Assembly: GCF_030064065.1 (NCBI RefSeq)
Contig: NZ_CP125946.1
Coordinates: 806,001 to 870,000, forward strand
DNA: 64,000 nucleotides
From: Rothia sp. SD9660Na
Lineage (GTDB): Bacteria > Actinomycetota > Actinomycetes > Actinomycetales > Micrococcaceae
Direction: 5' to 3'
The translations under genes were made by a program, and so were the position numbers. Below, in pieces: positions 7,857 through 16,945 of this stretch. Below the pieces are notes generated by a model. It saw nothing but the letters and a program-made list of their open reading frames with translations. It was not told the origin of the DNA and did not search any database. Numbering within the stretch: position 1 is the stretch's first letter; each line of letters begins with the position of its first letter.

Positions 7857-8816
7857 ATGCGAAAGATTTTCCCCACCGTCTCACTGCTTGCCGTATCGGC
7901 GCTGGCCCTCTCTGCTTGCGGATCAAGCGGGACGAGCGCGTCCTCGTCCTCAACCGACGGAACCTTGCAGGTCGTCACCACCACCGACGTCTATGCTGAT
8001 GTTGTGGAAGCAATCGGCGGCGATAAGGTAGAGGTCACCCCGCTTATCGCCTCAACCGCTGTGGACCCCCACTCCTACGAAGCCACCAGCCAAGACCGCC
8101 TGACCGTAAAAGACGCTGACCTGGTTGTCGTCAACGGCGGCGGCTACGATACCTTCCTCACCGAAATGGCCGGCACCGATAACCCCGACCAGATCGTGGT
8201 GAATGCGGTAGAGCTCTCGGGCCTCTTTAGCGCCGACGACCTGGCCCACATGGCAGAAGAGCACAGCACCACCGGTGAGGACCACTCTGACCACGTGCAC
8301 TCCTACAACGAGCACGTCTGGTACGACCTGGACACCATGAAGAAGGTGGCTGACCAGGTGGCAGCCGACCTGGCTGAGCTCGACCCCGCCAACGCGGACG
8401 CCTACACCAGCGCAGCTGCAACCTTCTCCACCGACGCTGACCAGCTGCTTGACCGTCTCAAGGCCATCGACACCGAAGAGCGCACCTACCTGGCGACCGA
8501 GCCGGTCTCAGGCTACATGCTGGAGGATGCCGGTTTCACCGACTCCACCCCTTCAGATTTGACCGCAGCGGTCGATAGCGAAAGCGATATCGCCCCCCTG
8601 ACCCTGCAGGAAGCCAAGGACGCCCTCACCGGCGGTAGCATCGACCTGCTAGCCTTCAACGAGCAGACCCAGACCGCCCAGACCACCGAAATCTATACCT
8701 TCGCCCAGGAATCCGGAGTTGCCAGTGTCTCCTTCACCGAGACCCTGCCCGAGAACACCGGCTACGTGGACTGGATGACCCAGAACATCGACAACCTAGA
8801 AAAGGCAGTAGCATAA
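7857..8816 (+). CDS. znuA: Zinc/manganese ABC transporter substrate-binding lipoprotein
   Basis: The 319-residue precursor has a lipoprotein signal with lipobox LSAC (Cys21). It then shows the cluster A-I (ZnuA/TroA) fold: a VVTTTDVYADVV strand, a metal-ligand region ASTAVDPHSYEAT (His72), a His/Asp-rich loop (about 125-155, several HxxxH and DHSDHVHS), and a C-terminal NEQTQT region. The His-rich loop is typical of zinc rather than manganese binders. The mature protein would be anchored on the outer face of the membrane and hand metal to the permease. It is the first gene of a znuA-C-B operon, with the next gene five bases on, and a regulator gene of the Fur family faces the operon's end. 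ATG start with AAAGGA upstream. Confidence 0.92.
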   Translation: MRKIFPTVSLLAVSALALSACGSSGTSASSSSTDGTLQVVTTTDVYADVVEAIGGDKVEVTPLIASTAVDPHSYEATSQDRLTVKDADLVVVNGGGYDTFLTEMAGTDNPDQIVVNAVELSGLFSADDLAHMAEEHSTTGEDHSDHVHSYNEHVWYDLDTMKKVADQVAADLAELDPANADAYTSAAATFSTDADQLLDRLKAIDTEERTYLATEPVSGYMLEDAGFTDSTPSDLTAAVDSESDIAPLTLQEAKDALTGGSIDLLAFNEQTQTAQTTEIYTFAQESGVASVSFTETLPENTGYVDWMTQNIDNLEKAVA

Positions 8817-8821
8817 AGCCT

Positions 8822-9679
8822 ATGGCTCACTCTTCTACCCAGCTCGCCCCCGCCCTTACGGTGACCGGGGGCGGGCTTTCCTTTGGCCACCGTACCCTGT
8901 GGCAGGACCTCAACCTCACCGTCGAACAGGGCGAATATTTTGCCGTCCTGGGCCCTAACGGTTCGGGCAAATCGACCTTTATCAAGGTCATCTTAGGTTT
9001 GACCCAGCTGAGTTCTGGCAAAATTTCGGTTCTGGGTACCCCCGCCCACCTGGGGAACCCCGGGGTGGGTTACATTCCCCAGCAGAAGGCGATTGGCACC
9101 GAGATGCCCCTGCGGGCCCGCGATTTTGTGGGGCTTGGTGTGGACGGTCACCGCTGGGGCTTCCGCGTGAAGAACCGGGCCTACCGGGAGAAGGTTGACT
9201 CCCTGCTCGATGCGGTCGGTGCCAGCGACTACGCCAATGTGCCGGTGGGGCTTCTATCGGGCGGTGAGCAGCAGCGCCTACGTATCGCCCAGGCCCTTGC
9301 CAACGACCCCAAGATTATCCTGGCAGATGAGGCCCTGCTTTCTTTGGATCTCAACCACCAGTACGCCGTCTCAGACCTGATTCACCGCTATAACCGGGAT
9401 CACGGGGCTACGGTAGTTTTCGTGACCCACGAGATCAACCCCATTATCGACCATGTAGACCGCCTGCTCTACCTCGCGGGAGGACGCTTCACCGTGGGGG
9501 CGGTGGAGCAGGTCATGCGGAGTGAGGTGCTCACCGACCTCTACCAGACCCCGGTATCGGTGATTCAAACCAACGGCCGCTATGTGGTGGTGGGCGGCGA
9601 GCACGGGGAGCACCACTGTGCCCTGGAAACCGACCACCCCCAGCTACTTGCACCCGTGAAAGGGGTAGACAACCGATGA
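8822..9679 (+). CDS. znuC: Zinc/manganese ABC transporter ATP-binding protein
   Basis: This 285-residue ABC ATPase carries Walker A GPNGSGKST (44-52), a Q-loop region IPQQKAIGTEM, the signature LLSGGEQQRLRIAQAL (about 141-156), a Walker B ending ADEALLSLD and an H-loop FVTHEINP. The Walker B is slightly unusual (ADEA rather than LDEP), but the catalytic Glu is present. It energises metal import by ZnuA/ZnuB. It is tightly packed between its partners, overlapping znuB by four bases. Confidence 0.92.
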   Translation: MAHSSTQLAPALTVTGGGLSFGHRTLWQDLNLTVEQGEYFAVLGPNGSGKSTFIKVILGLTQLSSGKISVLGTPAHLGNPGVGYIPQQKAIGTEMPLRARDFVGLGVDGHRWGFRVKNRAYREKVDSLLDAVGASDYANVPVGLLSGGEQQRLRIAQALANDPKIILADEALLSLDLNHQYAVSDLIHRYNRDHGATVVFVTHEINPIIDHVDRLLYLAGGRFTVGAVEQVMRSEVLTDLYQTPVSVIQTNGRYVVVGGEHGEHHCALETDHPQLLAPVKGVDNR

Positions 9680-10590
9680 CTTTTGCGGACTTTATGGGCA
9701 AGGTCTTTGTCTTTGACCGCTACGGTGAGCTTGTGGCCCTGCTGAGCCAGTCCATTATCGCCGGGGCTATCTTGGGTGTAATCGGTGGCTTTGTAGGGCT
9801 CTTTGTGATGCTCCGCCGTCACGCTTTTGCAGTGCACGCGGTAGCCGAGATGTCTTTTGCCGGAGCTGCCCTCTTTCTTCTCCTGGGCTATAACGTGGTC
9901 ACCGGCTCCCTGGTGGGCTCTATTATCTCTGCCCTATTGATTGCCTTGATGGGCGCCCGGGCTCACGAAAACGATTCGATCATTGGTGCCCTGATGCCCT
10001 TTGGTCTGGGGCTGGGAATCCTCTTCCTCTCCCTCTACTCGGGCAGAGCAGCTAACAAGTTCTCGCTGCTGACCGGTCAGATTGTTTCGGTTGACTCTGC
10101 CCAGCTGACCTCGATGATTATCGGCGGGGTGGTGATTATTGCTGCTCTGGCTATCATGTGGCGGCCGCTCATGTTCGCCTCGCTTGACTCGGTGGTTGCC
10201 TCAGCCAAGGGGGTGCCGCTGAAAGCCCTTTCGGTTGCTTTCATGATTGTGCTGGGTATCGCCACCGCCCTGTCGGTGCAGGTGGTGGGCTCCCTGCTGG
10301 TTCTTGCCTTGCTTATCACACCGGCAGCGGCAGCCCTCCAAATCACCGCCTCGCCCCTGCGAGCCCTGATTCTGTCGGTACTCTTCGCCGAGATTGCTAT
10401 GGTGGGCGGTATTCTTCTGGCCCTTGCAGGCTCCCTGCCTATCAGCCCCTACGTGACCACCCTATCTTTCTTCATCTTTGTAGTCTGCCGCCTGGTGCGA
10501 GCCATCCGCCAGCGCTACTCAGCCTCGGGGCGCGTCCGCTCATCTGAAGCCGCAACAGCATCTAGCCCTGCTGGTGGGCAGAGCAGTTAG
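9676..10590 (+). CDS. znuB: Zinc/manganese ABC transporter permease
   Basis: This hydrophobic 304-residue protein has about eight membrane segments and matches the ABC-3 permease family: MLRRHAFAVHAVAEMSFAGAALFLLLG near the N-terminus, ALLITPAAAALQIT in the conserved late loop. Its ATG overlaps the znuC stop (ATGA). Its 3' end overlaps the convergent zur gene by 29 bases, so sense-antisense transcripts could meet there. The last 30 residues are hydrophilic and variable. Confidence 0.92.
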   Translation: MTFADFMGKVFVFDRYGELVALLSQSIIAGAILGVIGGFVGLFVMLRRHAFAVHAVAEMSFAGAALFLLLGYNVVTGSLVGSIISALLIALMGARAHENDSIIGALMPFGLGLGILFLSLYSGRAANKFSLLTGQIVSVDSAQLTSMIIGGVVIIAALAIMWRPLMFASLDSVVASAKGVPLKALSVAFMIVLGIATALSVQVVGSLLVLALLITPAAAALQITASPLRALILSVLFAEIAMVGGILLALAGSLPISPYVTTLSFFIFVVCRLVRAIRQRYSASGRVRSSEAATASSPAGGQSS

Positions 10591-10996
10591 AGCAGACCCC
10601 GGTAATCTCAATGACGTGCTTGACCTCGGTGTAGCCGTTCTTTGCCGCAATTGCCAGGGCTAGCTCTTCAAGCTCGGGAATCTCAAATTCCCGGGCAGCC
10701 CCACAGATACGGCAGAGCAGGTGATGGTGGTGGTGCTCGGAGTCGCAGCGGCGGTAGATAGCTTCGCCGTCCTCGGTCTTGAGGGCCTCAACCTCACCGG
10801 TGCTCACCATGGACTGCAAGAGACGGTAGGTGGTCGCCAGCGATACCTTATCGCCGCGCGAGAGCATGAGCTGGTGCAGGTCTTGAGCAGAAATAAAGTC
10901 TTCGAGGGTTTCGAGGTTTGCGGTGACTGCCCGACGCTGTTTAGTGTTGCGGATTTCGGTAGGCTTGCTGGCTGACGACGCTGAGTTGGTGTTCAC
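10562..10996 (-). CDS. zur: Fur-family transcriptional regulator, probably Zur
   Basis: The 144-residue protein has a winged-helix N-terminus (RRAVTANLETLEDFISAQDLHQLML, LATTYRLLQSMV) and the Fur metal signature HHHHHLLCRIC with a later CSNC, giving the two CxxC pairs of a structural zinc site. Lying convergent to znuACB, it is most likely the zinc-responsive repressor of that operon; a ferric or manganese role is less likely. Start is GTG, preceded by GAGGGAAT at suitable distance. Its end overlaps znuB. Confidence 0.88.
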   Translation of the reverse strand: MNTNSASSASKPTEIRNTKQRRAVTANLETLEDFISAQDLHQLMLSRGDKVSLATTYRLLQSMVSTGEVEALKTEDGEAIYRRCDSEHHHHHLLCRICGAAREFEIPELEELALAIAAKNGYTEVKHVIEITGVCSNCSAHQQG

Positions 10997-11168
10997 GGGT
11001 CATTCCCTCGTCTAAAATCGGTCTCTCTCTGTGCCTACTGTACACCAGGTTTCCCGGAGCGGAAACGGCCCTCGCGCGGGGCGAAAAACAACGTTTTCAG
11101 GTAACAGCGTATGTGTTCAGCAGAAAGAAAACGTCAGCACCAACTAGTCTGACTGTGGTGGGAGCTAC

Positions 11169-11174
11169 TAGGGT
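11169..11174 (+). promoter_or_regulatory. Candidate -10 box, leaderless start of the MBL-fold gene
   Basis: TAGGGT lies seven bases before the ATG at 11182, and no convincing Shine-Dalgarno sequence precedes that ATG. This is the usual arrangement of leaderless genes in actinobacteria. No good -35 box is visible. Confidence 0.35.
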
Positions 11175-11181
11175 AGTAGGT

Positions 11182-11832
11182 ATGAAACTTACGAAATACA
11201 CCCACTCCTGCGTCAGGCTCGAAAAGGACGGCGCCGTGCTGGTGCTCGACCCCGGAAACTTCTCCGAGGTCGAGCAGGCGCTGGACGGGGCCCACCATAT
11301 CCTTGTAACCCACGTGCACCCCGATCACTTCGATGAGGGCAAGGTGGTCGCTTTTCTGCGGGAGAACCCGCAGGTCACCATTCACGCCCCTGCCGCTGTC
11401 ATTGACACCGTTCTTGCGGCCCTGCCCGAGGCTCTTGCAAAGTCGGTGGAAGCTGATGGGGAGCTGACTCTCACGTCCTTCTCTATCAAAACCTTCGGTG
11501 GTAACCACGCTGTCATCCACCCCCTGCTACCGGTGATCGATAACGTGGGCTACCTGATTGACGATAACCTCTTCCATCCCGGTGACTCTTTTGTGGTGCC
11601 CCACGGCATTGAGGTGGGTACTCTGCTGGTGCCGATTCACGCCCCCTGGAACAAGATTCAGGAGGTCATTGACTTTATTATCGCCGTGCGTGCCCCGCGT
11701 GCCTTCCAGATTCATGATTCACTTCTTGCTGAAAATGGTCGAAACATGATCATTGGCCATGCAACCAACTTTGGTCAGAAGTACGGCACTACCTTTGAGT
11801 ACATGGCTCCCGGCCAGTCTGTAGAGATTTAG
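11182..11832 (+). CDS. Metallo-beta-lactamase-fold hydrolase (UlaG-like)
   Basis: The product is 216 residues with the MBL metal motif THVHPDH (His44, His46, Asp48, His49), an N-terminal THSCVRLEKDGAVLVLDPG strand typical of the UlaG/YtnP-type branch, GGNHAVIH and HPGDSFVVP as further ligand positions. The in-frame ATG at 11113 would add 23 residues outside the fold, so the ATG at 11182 is preferred. Twelve bases downstream is the HIT gene, suggesting a two-gene unit. Substrate unknown. Confidence 0.88.
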   Translation: MKLTKYTHSCVRLEKDGAVLVLDPGNFSEVEQALDGAHHILVTHVHPDHFDEGKVVAFLRENPQVTIHAPAAVIDTVLAALPEALAKSVEADGELTLTSFSIKTFGGNHAVIHPLLPVIDNVGYLIDDNLFHPGDSFVVPHGIEVGTLLVPIHAPWNKIQEVIDFIIAVRAPRAFQIHDSLLAENGRNMIIGHATNFGQKYGTTFEYMAPGQSVEI

Positions 11833-11843
11833 GAGTAAGCCCC

Positions 11844-12269
11844 ATGAGCACTGTTTTTACCAAGATTATTAACCGCGAACTGTCTGGCCGTTTTATCTGG
11901 GAGGACGAGCAGGCAGTTGCCTTCTTGACCATCGAGCCCTTTCAGTACGGCCATACTCTGGTGGTTCCCAAGGCTGAGATTGACCACTGGGTTGACCTGC
12001 CCGAGGAGCTCTCAGCCCACCTTTTTGACGTGGCTCAGAAGGTATCGAAGGGGTTGATAAAGGCTTTTGAACCTACCCGCGTAGGCATGATTATTGCCGG
12101 TTTTGATGTGCCCCATACCCATATTCATGTGTGGCCCGCTGTTGACCAGAGCGAGTTCACCTTCGAGCAGGCAAATCGTAACCCCGATGCGGCTGCCATG
12201 GATGAGGCTGCTGAAAAGCTGCGGGCAGCTCTGACCGAGCTGGGCTACGGCGACTCGGTCGCTTCCTAG
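11844..12269 (+). CDS. HIT-family nucleotide hydrolase/transferase
   Basis: The 141-residue protein carries the histidine triad HTHIHVW (His91, His93, His95) and the N-terminal IINRELSGRFIWEDEQAVAFL pattern of HIT proteins. Members act on adenosine nucleotides or nucleotidyl-conjugates (Hint or Fhit-like); the exact substrate cannot be read from sequence. RBS AGGAG, ATG start, next to the MBL gene. Confidence 0.92.
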   Translation: MSTVFTKIINRELSGRFIWEDEQAVAFLTIEPFQYGHTLVVPKAEIDHWVDLPEELSAHLFDVAQKVSKGLIKAFEPTRVGMIIAGFDVPHTHIHVWPAVDQSEFTFEQANRNPDAAAMDEAAEKLRAALTELGYGDSVAS

Positions 12270-12309
12270 CCCCGTTAGTTCTATCCAAGGGGACGGTCTC
12301 GGGACTAGG
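12265..12309. terminator. Possible shared terminator formed by the two stop regions
   Basis: CCTAGCCCCG (12265-12274) and CGGGACTAGG (12300-12309) can pair with one mismatch and include the stop codons of the converging HIT and hrpA genes. Loop is long (25 bases). Weak prediction. Confidence 0.3.
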
Positions 12310-15300
12310 CGTTCTTGATAGCCTCCATAGCCTCGCGCAGGGCCTTAGCCACCCGCTTCTCGCTGACAGTGTAGGCGGTGCCGAGTTCCTGGGCGAAGAA
12401 GCTCACGCGCAGTTCCTCAATCATCCAGCCCACCTGCTCCAGCTCGGGAGTCGGCACCGTGCCTCCGGGCAGGGACTGCACAGCCTTATCGTAGGCGTCC
12501 TCAAGTTCCTGCACGGTCAGCATGAGCTGGTTATCCCGGTTGACGTTGGGCCCCAGCTTCTCAATGCGCTTGGAAATAGCCCTAAGGTAGCGGGGTAGGT
12601 GGTGCAGCTGAACCGCACCGGTCTCGGTCACAAACCCCGGGTAGACCAGGTTCCCCAGCTGGCTCTTCATATCGCTCATGGCGTGAATGACCGCAAGCGA
12701 GGTGGATTTCTTAATGAGCTTCTGCACCTTAGCTGTTTCCGACAGGATATCGGCAACCAGCTTGGTCATCACGAAGACCGTGTCAATGAGCTCAGCCCGC
12801 ACGCTATTGAACAGGGCAGTGTACTCCGCCCTGGTAAAAGGCGGGGTAGCGGGTACCAGCTGGTCAATAGCGGCTACCGTGCAGTCACTAATGAGCGCGT
12901 CAATTGACCCGTGGGGGTTCTGCGTAAAGACCAGCTTTTCGCGGTTGTTCAGGTGCTCCGAAACGTAGCGCTCGGGCGAGGGGGTATTGAGCTTGAGCAG
13001 GCGGATGATGCCCCCGCGCTGGGCCCGGGTAGCTTCAGCCTCGGTGGGGAAGATCCGCACAGCAACGGATGCCCCCTCATCGACCAGGGCCGGGTAGCCT
13101 GCCACCGTCTGGGTGGCAATCACACGCTCGACCTTGCGGGGTAGGTCCTGTTCCGGCCAGTTGGTCAGGCCTGAGACTTCCCGCACGGCTTTGCTGCCCG
13201 GCGCCTGCGCCGGGGCGGACGCCTGCGCCCCCTTGGCACCTGCACCGCGGCTCCCAACCCCGCTGGGGGCTGTAGAAGGCACTGAGCCGCTACGGGCGTC
13301 CTGACCCTTCTGACCCCTTGCCGCCAGAGCCGCCATCTTGCCCATGGTCTCGGGGCTTGCACCCAGAGAAGCTGCCAGGGCAGAGCGAATCTCGGCGTGT
13401 AAAAGGCCCTGGAGCTCGACGAGGTCTTTACCCTCGCCCAGAATCTTGTTCTGGTGGTTGCGCACCTGGAAGGTGAAGCGCAGGTGCTCGGGTACCGCAT
13501 CCCAGTTGAACTCGGCCGGGTCGACCACGTGACCGCGCAGGCGGCGCAGCACCAGGGCCAGGGCCTCAGTGAGGGAATCAGTAGCGGGGGAGTAGTCGGC
13601 GTTGAGTTTCTCAACGGCCTGACGGGCAACGTCCGGTGCCGGAACAAAATTCTTGCGAATCTGCTTGGGCAGGGACTTAATCAGGGCCGTCACCAGTTCC
13701 TCCCGCAGACCCGGAATCAGCCACTCAAAAGGAGCCGGTTCAAGCTGCCCTAAGAAGAGCACCGGAACCTGCACCGCGATGCCGTCCGTCTGTGTCTGGG
13801 ACGAGCGCACCCCACCAATCTGCACACTGGGGGCGTACTCGTAGCGCAGATCAAGGGCCAGCTCCCCGCCGGAGGTACGGGCAGTCCAGGTGTGGGGGAA
13901 GAGGGACTCGTCGTAATCGGCGGCCTCTTCGTCAATCAGGTTTTCGGGGGTGAAATCCAGCAGATGCTCATTGACCCGGCGCTCCTCCTTCCACCAGCGG
14001 TCAAAGTGGCGCTCAGAGACAACGTGCTCGGGTATGCGGGCGTTATAGAAGTCGAAGAGAACAGCGTCATCGACCCGCAGGTCGCGGCGGCGCAAACGAG
14101 CCTCAAGCTCCTCAACCTCAGCCAGAGCCTTCTGATTACGGGCAAAGAAGCGGTGGCGGGTCTGCCAATCGCCCTCCACCAGGGCAGACTGAATAAAAAT
14201 CTCGCGGGCAGCTACCGGGTCAACCCGCCAGTACTGGATACGCCGGTCGGCAATGATGGGCAACCCCAAAAGGGTGACCTTCTCATGAGCTAGCACCGAC
14301 CCCTGGCGGGCAGACCAGTGCGGGTCAGAATAAGAGTGCTTGAGCAGGGGCCCAGCCAACTCTTCCACCCACTCGGGCTCAATCTGCGCGTTCACGCGCG
14401 CCCACAGGCGGGATGTCTCTACCAGCTCGGCAGAGACCAGCCAGACCGGTTTCTTTTTAAAGAGGGCAGAGCCGGGGAAAATCGCGAAGCGGGTACCGCG
14501 CGCCCCCCGATATTCGTGGCGGTTCTGCTCATCCTGCATACCGATATGCGACAGCAGACCCGAGAGCAGCGACTTGTGCACCTCGGTCTCACTGGCAGCC
14601 GGGTCAATATCGCGCCCGCCCTCAACCGTAATACCGGCCGACCGGCCAATCTCCCGCAGCTGAGCAAAGAGATCCTGCCACTCACGGATACGCAGGAAGT
14701 TTAGGTACTCCCGATGGCACATCTTGCGGAACTGGCTCGACGACAGCTCTGCCTGCCTCTCGTTGATGTACTGCCACAGCAGCAGATAGGAGGTGAAGTC
14801 AGACTTCTCATCCTTATAGCGGGCGTGCAGGGAATCTGCCTCACCCCGGTGATCGGCGGGGCGCTCGCGGGGGTCCTGGATGGTCAAGGCTGCCGCCAGC
14901 ACCATAATTTCTTTAGCCACCCCGCGCTTGGAGCCCTCTACAATCATGCGGGCTAGGCGGGGGTCGACGGGTAGGGCCGCCATAGCCCGTCCTGCTGCAG
15001 TGAGCGGTGAGGACGGACGCCGCCCCCCTCTTCCGCCTGTTGTCCCGCGCGTATTGCGGGTGAGGGCGTCCGCCCCATCACGGCCGGGGGTAGCAAGTGC
15101 ACCGAGCTCGCGCAGCAGGTTAACACCGTCGTTGATGGCGCGGGTTTCGGGCGGCTGAACGAAGGGGAACTTCTCAATATCGGAGGGGGACTTGACCACG
15201 CCGATAGCGGTCATCTGCAGAATGACAGCGGCCAGGTTGGTGCGGAGAATCTCGGGGTCGGTGAACTCGGCCCGGGCCTGGAAGTCCTCTTCGGAATAGA

Positions 15301-16741
15301 GTCGGATAGCGATACCGTCAGAGACACGACCACAGCGACCCGAGCGCTGGTTAGCTGAGGCCTGCGAAATACGCTCAATGGGCAGGCGCTGCACCTTGGT
15401 GCGGGCTGAGTAGCGCGAGATACGGGCGGTGCCAGTATCAATCACGTACTTGATGCCGGGCACGGTCAGGGAGGTCTCAGCCACGTTGGTGGCTAGCACG
15501 ATGCGGGGCCGGCCACCGGGTTTGAAAACCCTGTGCTGCTCAGCCATCGACAGGCGGGCGTAGAGGGGCAACACCTCGTAGTCGGCCAGACGGCGGGTGG
15601 ATCGCACCATATCCTCGATAGCGTCAGCGGCATCGCGAATCTCGCGCTCGCCCGAGAAGAAAATCAGAATGTCGCCGGGGGCCTCTTCGGATAGTTCCCG
15701 GATAGCATCGAGTACGCCCTCAATCGGGTCACGGTCGTCGTCCTCGAGACCGTCACCGGCGTCCGCTTCGTCCTCCCCGCCGTCGCCGGTGCGCGGTTCG
15801 CTCAAGGGGCGGTAGCGGATCTCGACGGGGTAGGTGCGGCCCGAAACCTCAATAATGGGCGGAGCATCATCTGGCAGGGTGGCTTCGGCGATTTCTTTTT
15901 CTTCGGGGCTGAGGGTCTCGTCGACGATGCCGACACCGGGCACAAAGCTGGGTGAGAAATGCCGGGCGAAACGCTCGGGGTCGATGGTGGCTGAGGTAAT
16001 AACGATTTTCAGGTCGGGGCGCTGCGGCATAATGCGCTTGAGATAGCCCAGGATAAAGTCAATGTTGAGGGAACGCTCGTGGGCCTCATCAATGATGATG
16101 GCCGAGTACTGGCGCAGTAGCCGGTCGTTCTGAATTTCGGCCAGCAGAATACCGTCGGTCATGAGCTTGATAGCGGAGCCTTCGCCCACCTCGGAGGTAA
16201 AGCGCACCTGGTAGCCGACCGTCTCACCGATTGTCTGGCCCAGTTCTTCGGCGATGCGTTCGGCCACCGATCGGGCGGCCAGACGGCGGGGCTGGGTGTG
16301 GCCAATCATGCCTTTTTCCGCTAGACCCAGTTCGAGGAGCATCTTGGGCAGCTGGGTGGTCTTACCCGAGCCGGTTTCACCGGCAACAATGGTGACCTGG
16401 TTATCACGGATCGCGGCCATGATGTCATCCCGGCGGGCAGAGACAGGCAGGGCTTCAGGGTAGGTGATTTTCTCGGGAATCAGCGGGGTGTAGGGGCGGC
16501 GCTGGTTCGGTTTCTTCCCGCCCTGCTTGCCCCGGGGGGCTAAGTTGCGGCCGCGACGCTGGGAGCGGGCGGGTGCGTCCGCCCCTTCACGAGGGCCGGA
16601 CGCCTGCTTCTCCCTGCCACCGCGCTTTCCGGCGGTCTGGGGTTCGGTGGGCTCGGATGCGCGGACGCCCGCGCCGTGCATGGCAGCGGCGATGGCAGAC
16701 AGCGAGGGGGCGGGGGTGCGGGAAGAATCTGAACTAGACAT
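12305..16741 (-). CDS. hrpA: ATP-dependent RNA helicase HrpA (DEAH-box)
   Basis: The 1478-residue DEAH/RHA helicase shows Walker A GETGSGKT (121-128), DEAH (218-221), SAT (250-252), LATNVAETSLTVPG and QRSGRCGR (motif VI). An OB-like region and a long C-terminal DUF3418 region typical of bacterial HrpA follow. The first 90 residues are a low-complexity basic/Gly/Pro tail. A second Ala/Gly/Pro/Gln linker (about 1160-1210) contains the repeated DNA word discussed in the findings. HrpA-type helicases unwind RNA; E. coli HrpA is linked to fimbrial mRNA processing and ribosome rescue. The start is the ATG at 16741 with AGAGGG five bases upstream; the ATG at 16789 would add 16 unlikely residues. TAAAAT, a possible -10, lies just upstream. 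Confidence 0.95.
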   Translation of the reverse strand: MSSSDSSRTPAPSLSAIAAAMHGAGVRASEPTEPQTAGKRGGREKQASGPREGADAPARSQRRGRNLAPRGKQGGKKPNQRRPYTPLIPEKITYPEALPVSARRDDIMAAIRDNQVTIVAGETGSGKTTQLPKMLLELGLAEKGMIGHTQPRRLAARSVAERIAEELGQTIGETVGYQVRFTSEVGEGSAIKLMTDGILLAEIQNDRLLRQYSAIIIDEAHERSLNIDFILGYLKRIMPQRPDLKIVITSATIDPERFARHFSPSFVPGVGIVDETLSPEEKEIAEATLPDDAPPIIEVSGRTYPVEIRYRPLSEPRTGDGGEDEADAGDGLEDDDRDPIEGVLDAIRELSEEAPGDILIFFSGEREIRDAADAIEDMVRSTRRLADYEVLPLYARLSMAEQHRVFKPGGRPRIVLATNVAETSLTVPGIKYVIDTGTARISRYSARTKVQRLPIERISQASANQRSGRCGRVSDGIAIRLYSEEDFQARAEFTDPEILRTNLAAVILQMTAIGVVKSPSDIEKFPFVQPPETRAINDGVNLLRELGALATPGRDGADALTRNTRGTTGGRGGRRPSSPLTAAGRAMAALPVDPRLARMIVEGSKRGVAKEIMVLAAALTIQDPRERPADHRGEADSLHARYKDEKSDFTSYLLLWQYINERQAELSSSQFRKMCHREYLNFLRIREWQDLFAQLREIGRSAGITVEGGRDIDPAASETEVHKSLLSGLLSHIGMQDEQNRHEYRGARGTRFAIFPGSALFKKKPVWLVSAELVETSRLWARVNAQIEPEWVEELAGPLLKHSYSDPHWSARQGSVLAHEKVTLLGLPIIADRRIQYWRVDPVAAREIFIQSALVEGDWQTRHRFFARNQKALAEVEELEARLRRRDLRVDDAVLFDFYNARIPEHVVSERHFDRWWKEERRVNEHLLDFTPENLIDEEAADYDESLFPHTWTARTSGGELALDLRYEYAPSVQIGGVRSSQTQTDGIAVQVPVLFLGQLEPAPFEWLIPGLREELVTALIKSLPKQIRKNFVPAPDVARQAVEKLNADYSPATDSLTEALALVLRRLRGHVVDPAEFNWDAVPEHLRFTFQVRNHQNKILGEGKDLVELQGLLHAEIRSALAASLGASPETMGKMAALAARGQKGQDARSGSVPSTAPSGVGSRGAGAKGAQASAPAQAPGSKAVREVSGLTNWPEQDLPRKVERVIATQTVAGYPALVDEGASVAVRIFPTEAEATRAQRGGIIRLLKLNTPSPERYVSEHLNNREKLVFTQNPHGSIDALISDCTVAAIDQLVPATPPFTRAEYTALFNSVRAELIDTVFVMTKLVADILSETAKVQKLIKKSTSLAVIHAMSDMKSQLGNLVYPGFVTETGAVQLHHLPRYLRAISKRIEKLGPNVNRDNQLMLTVQELEDAYDKAVQSLPGGTVPTPELEQVGWMIEELRVSFFAQELGTAYTVSEKRVAKALREAMEAIKNA

Positions 16742-16806
16742 ACTGCCCTCTATTTTAGGGCAGAGCCGGCACGAACGGTCAGGTTTCACTGGGCGCGTGA
16801 AGCCTA

Positions 16807-16820
16807 TCGACTATAGTCGA
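16807..16820. promoter_or_regulatory. Palindromic operator candidate 1 upstream of higBA
   Basis: TCGACTATAGTCGA is a perfect 14-base palindrome lying between the divergent hrpA and higB. The same 14-base core forms the centre of the longer palindrome 40 bases downstream, so a dimeric regulator could bind both cooperatively, on one face of about four helical turns. Confidence 0.5.
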
Positions 16821-16839
16821 CAAAAATATCAAAATAGAG

Positions 16840-16867
16840 AAGTTTATCGACTATAGTCGATAAACTT
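16840..16867. promoter_or_regulatory. Palindromic operator candidate 2 upstream of higBA (28 bp)
   Basis: A perfect 28-base palindrome is centred on TCGACTATAGTCGA and extended on each side by AAGTTTA and its complement. It is AT-richer than the surroundings. The obvious candidate ligand is the antitoxin encoded just downstream, since HigA proteins autoregulate through palindromes, but this is not shown by sequence alone. Confidence 0.5.
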
Positions 16868-16914
16868 TCGGTTCGTTGGTGCGATAAATGGGTTTAAGCC
16901 AGCCTACCTATTGA

Positions 16915-16937
16915 GCTATAACGTCTCGCGTTATAGC
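16915..16937 (+). promoter_or_regulatory. Inverted repeat at the higB ribosome binding site
   Basis: GCTATAACG (16915-16923) and CGTTATAGC (16929-16937) are perfect arms around TCTCG, ending nine bases before the higB ATG. It could be a second type of operator or an mRNA hairpin that masks the CTGGAG ribosome binding site. Confidence 0.45.
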
Positions 16938-16945
16938 CTGGAGCT

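Noticed and set aside
16840-16867. 28-base palindrome as parS or dif site
   Set aside because: It does not resemble the parS consensus TGTTTCACGTGAAACA or XerCD sites, and its position fits a local operator.
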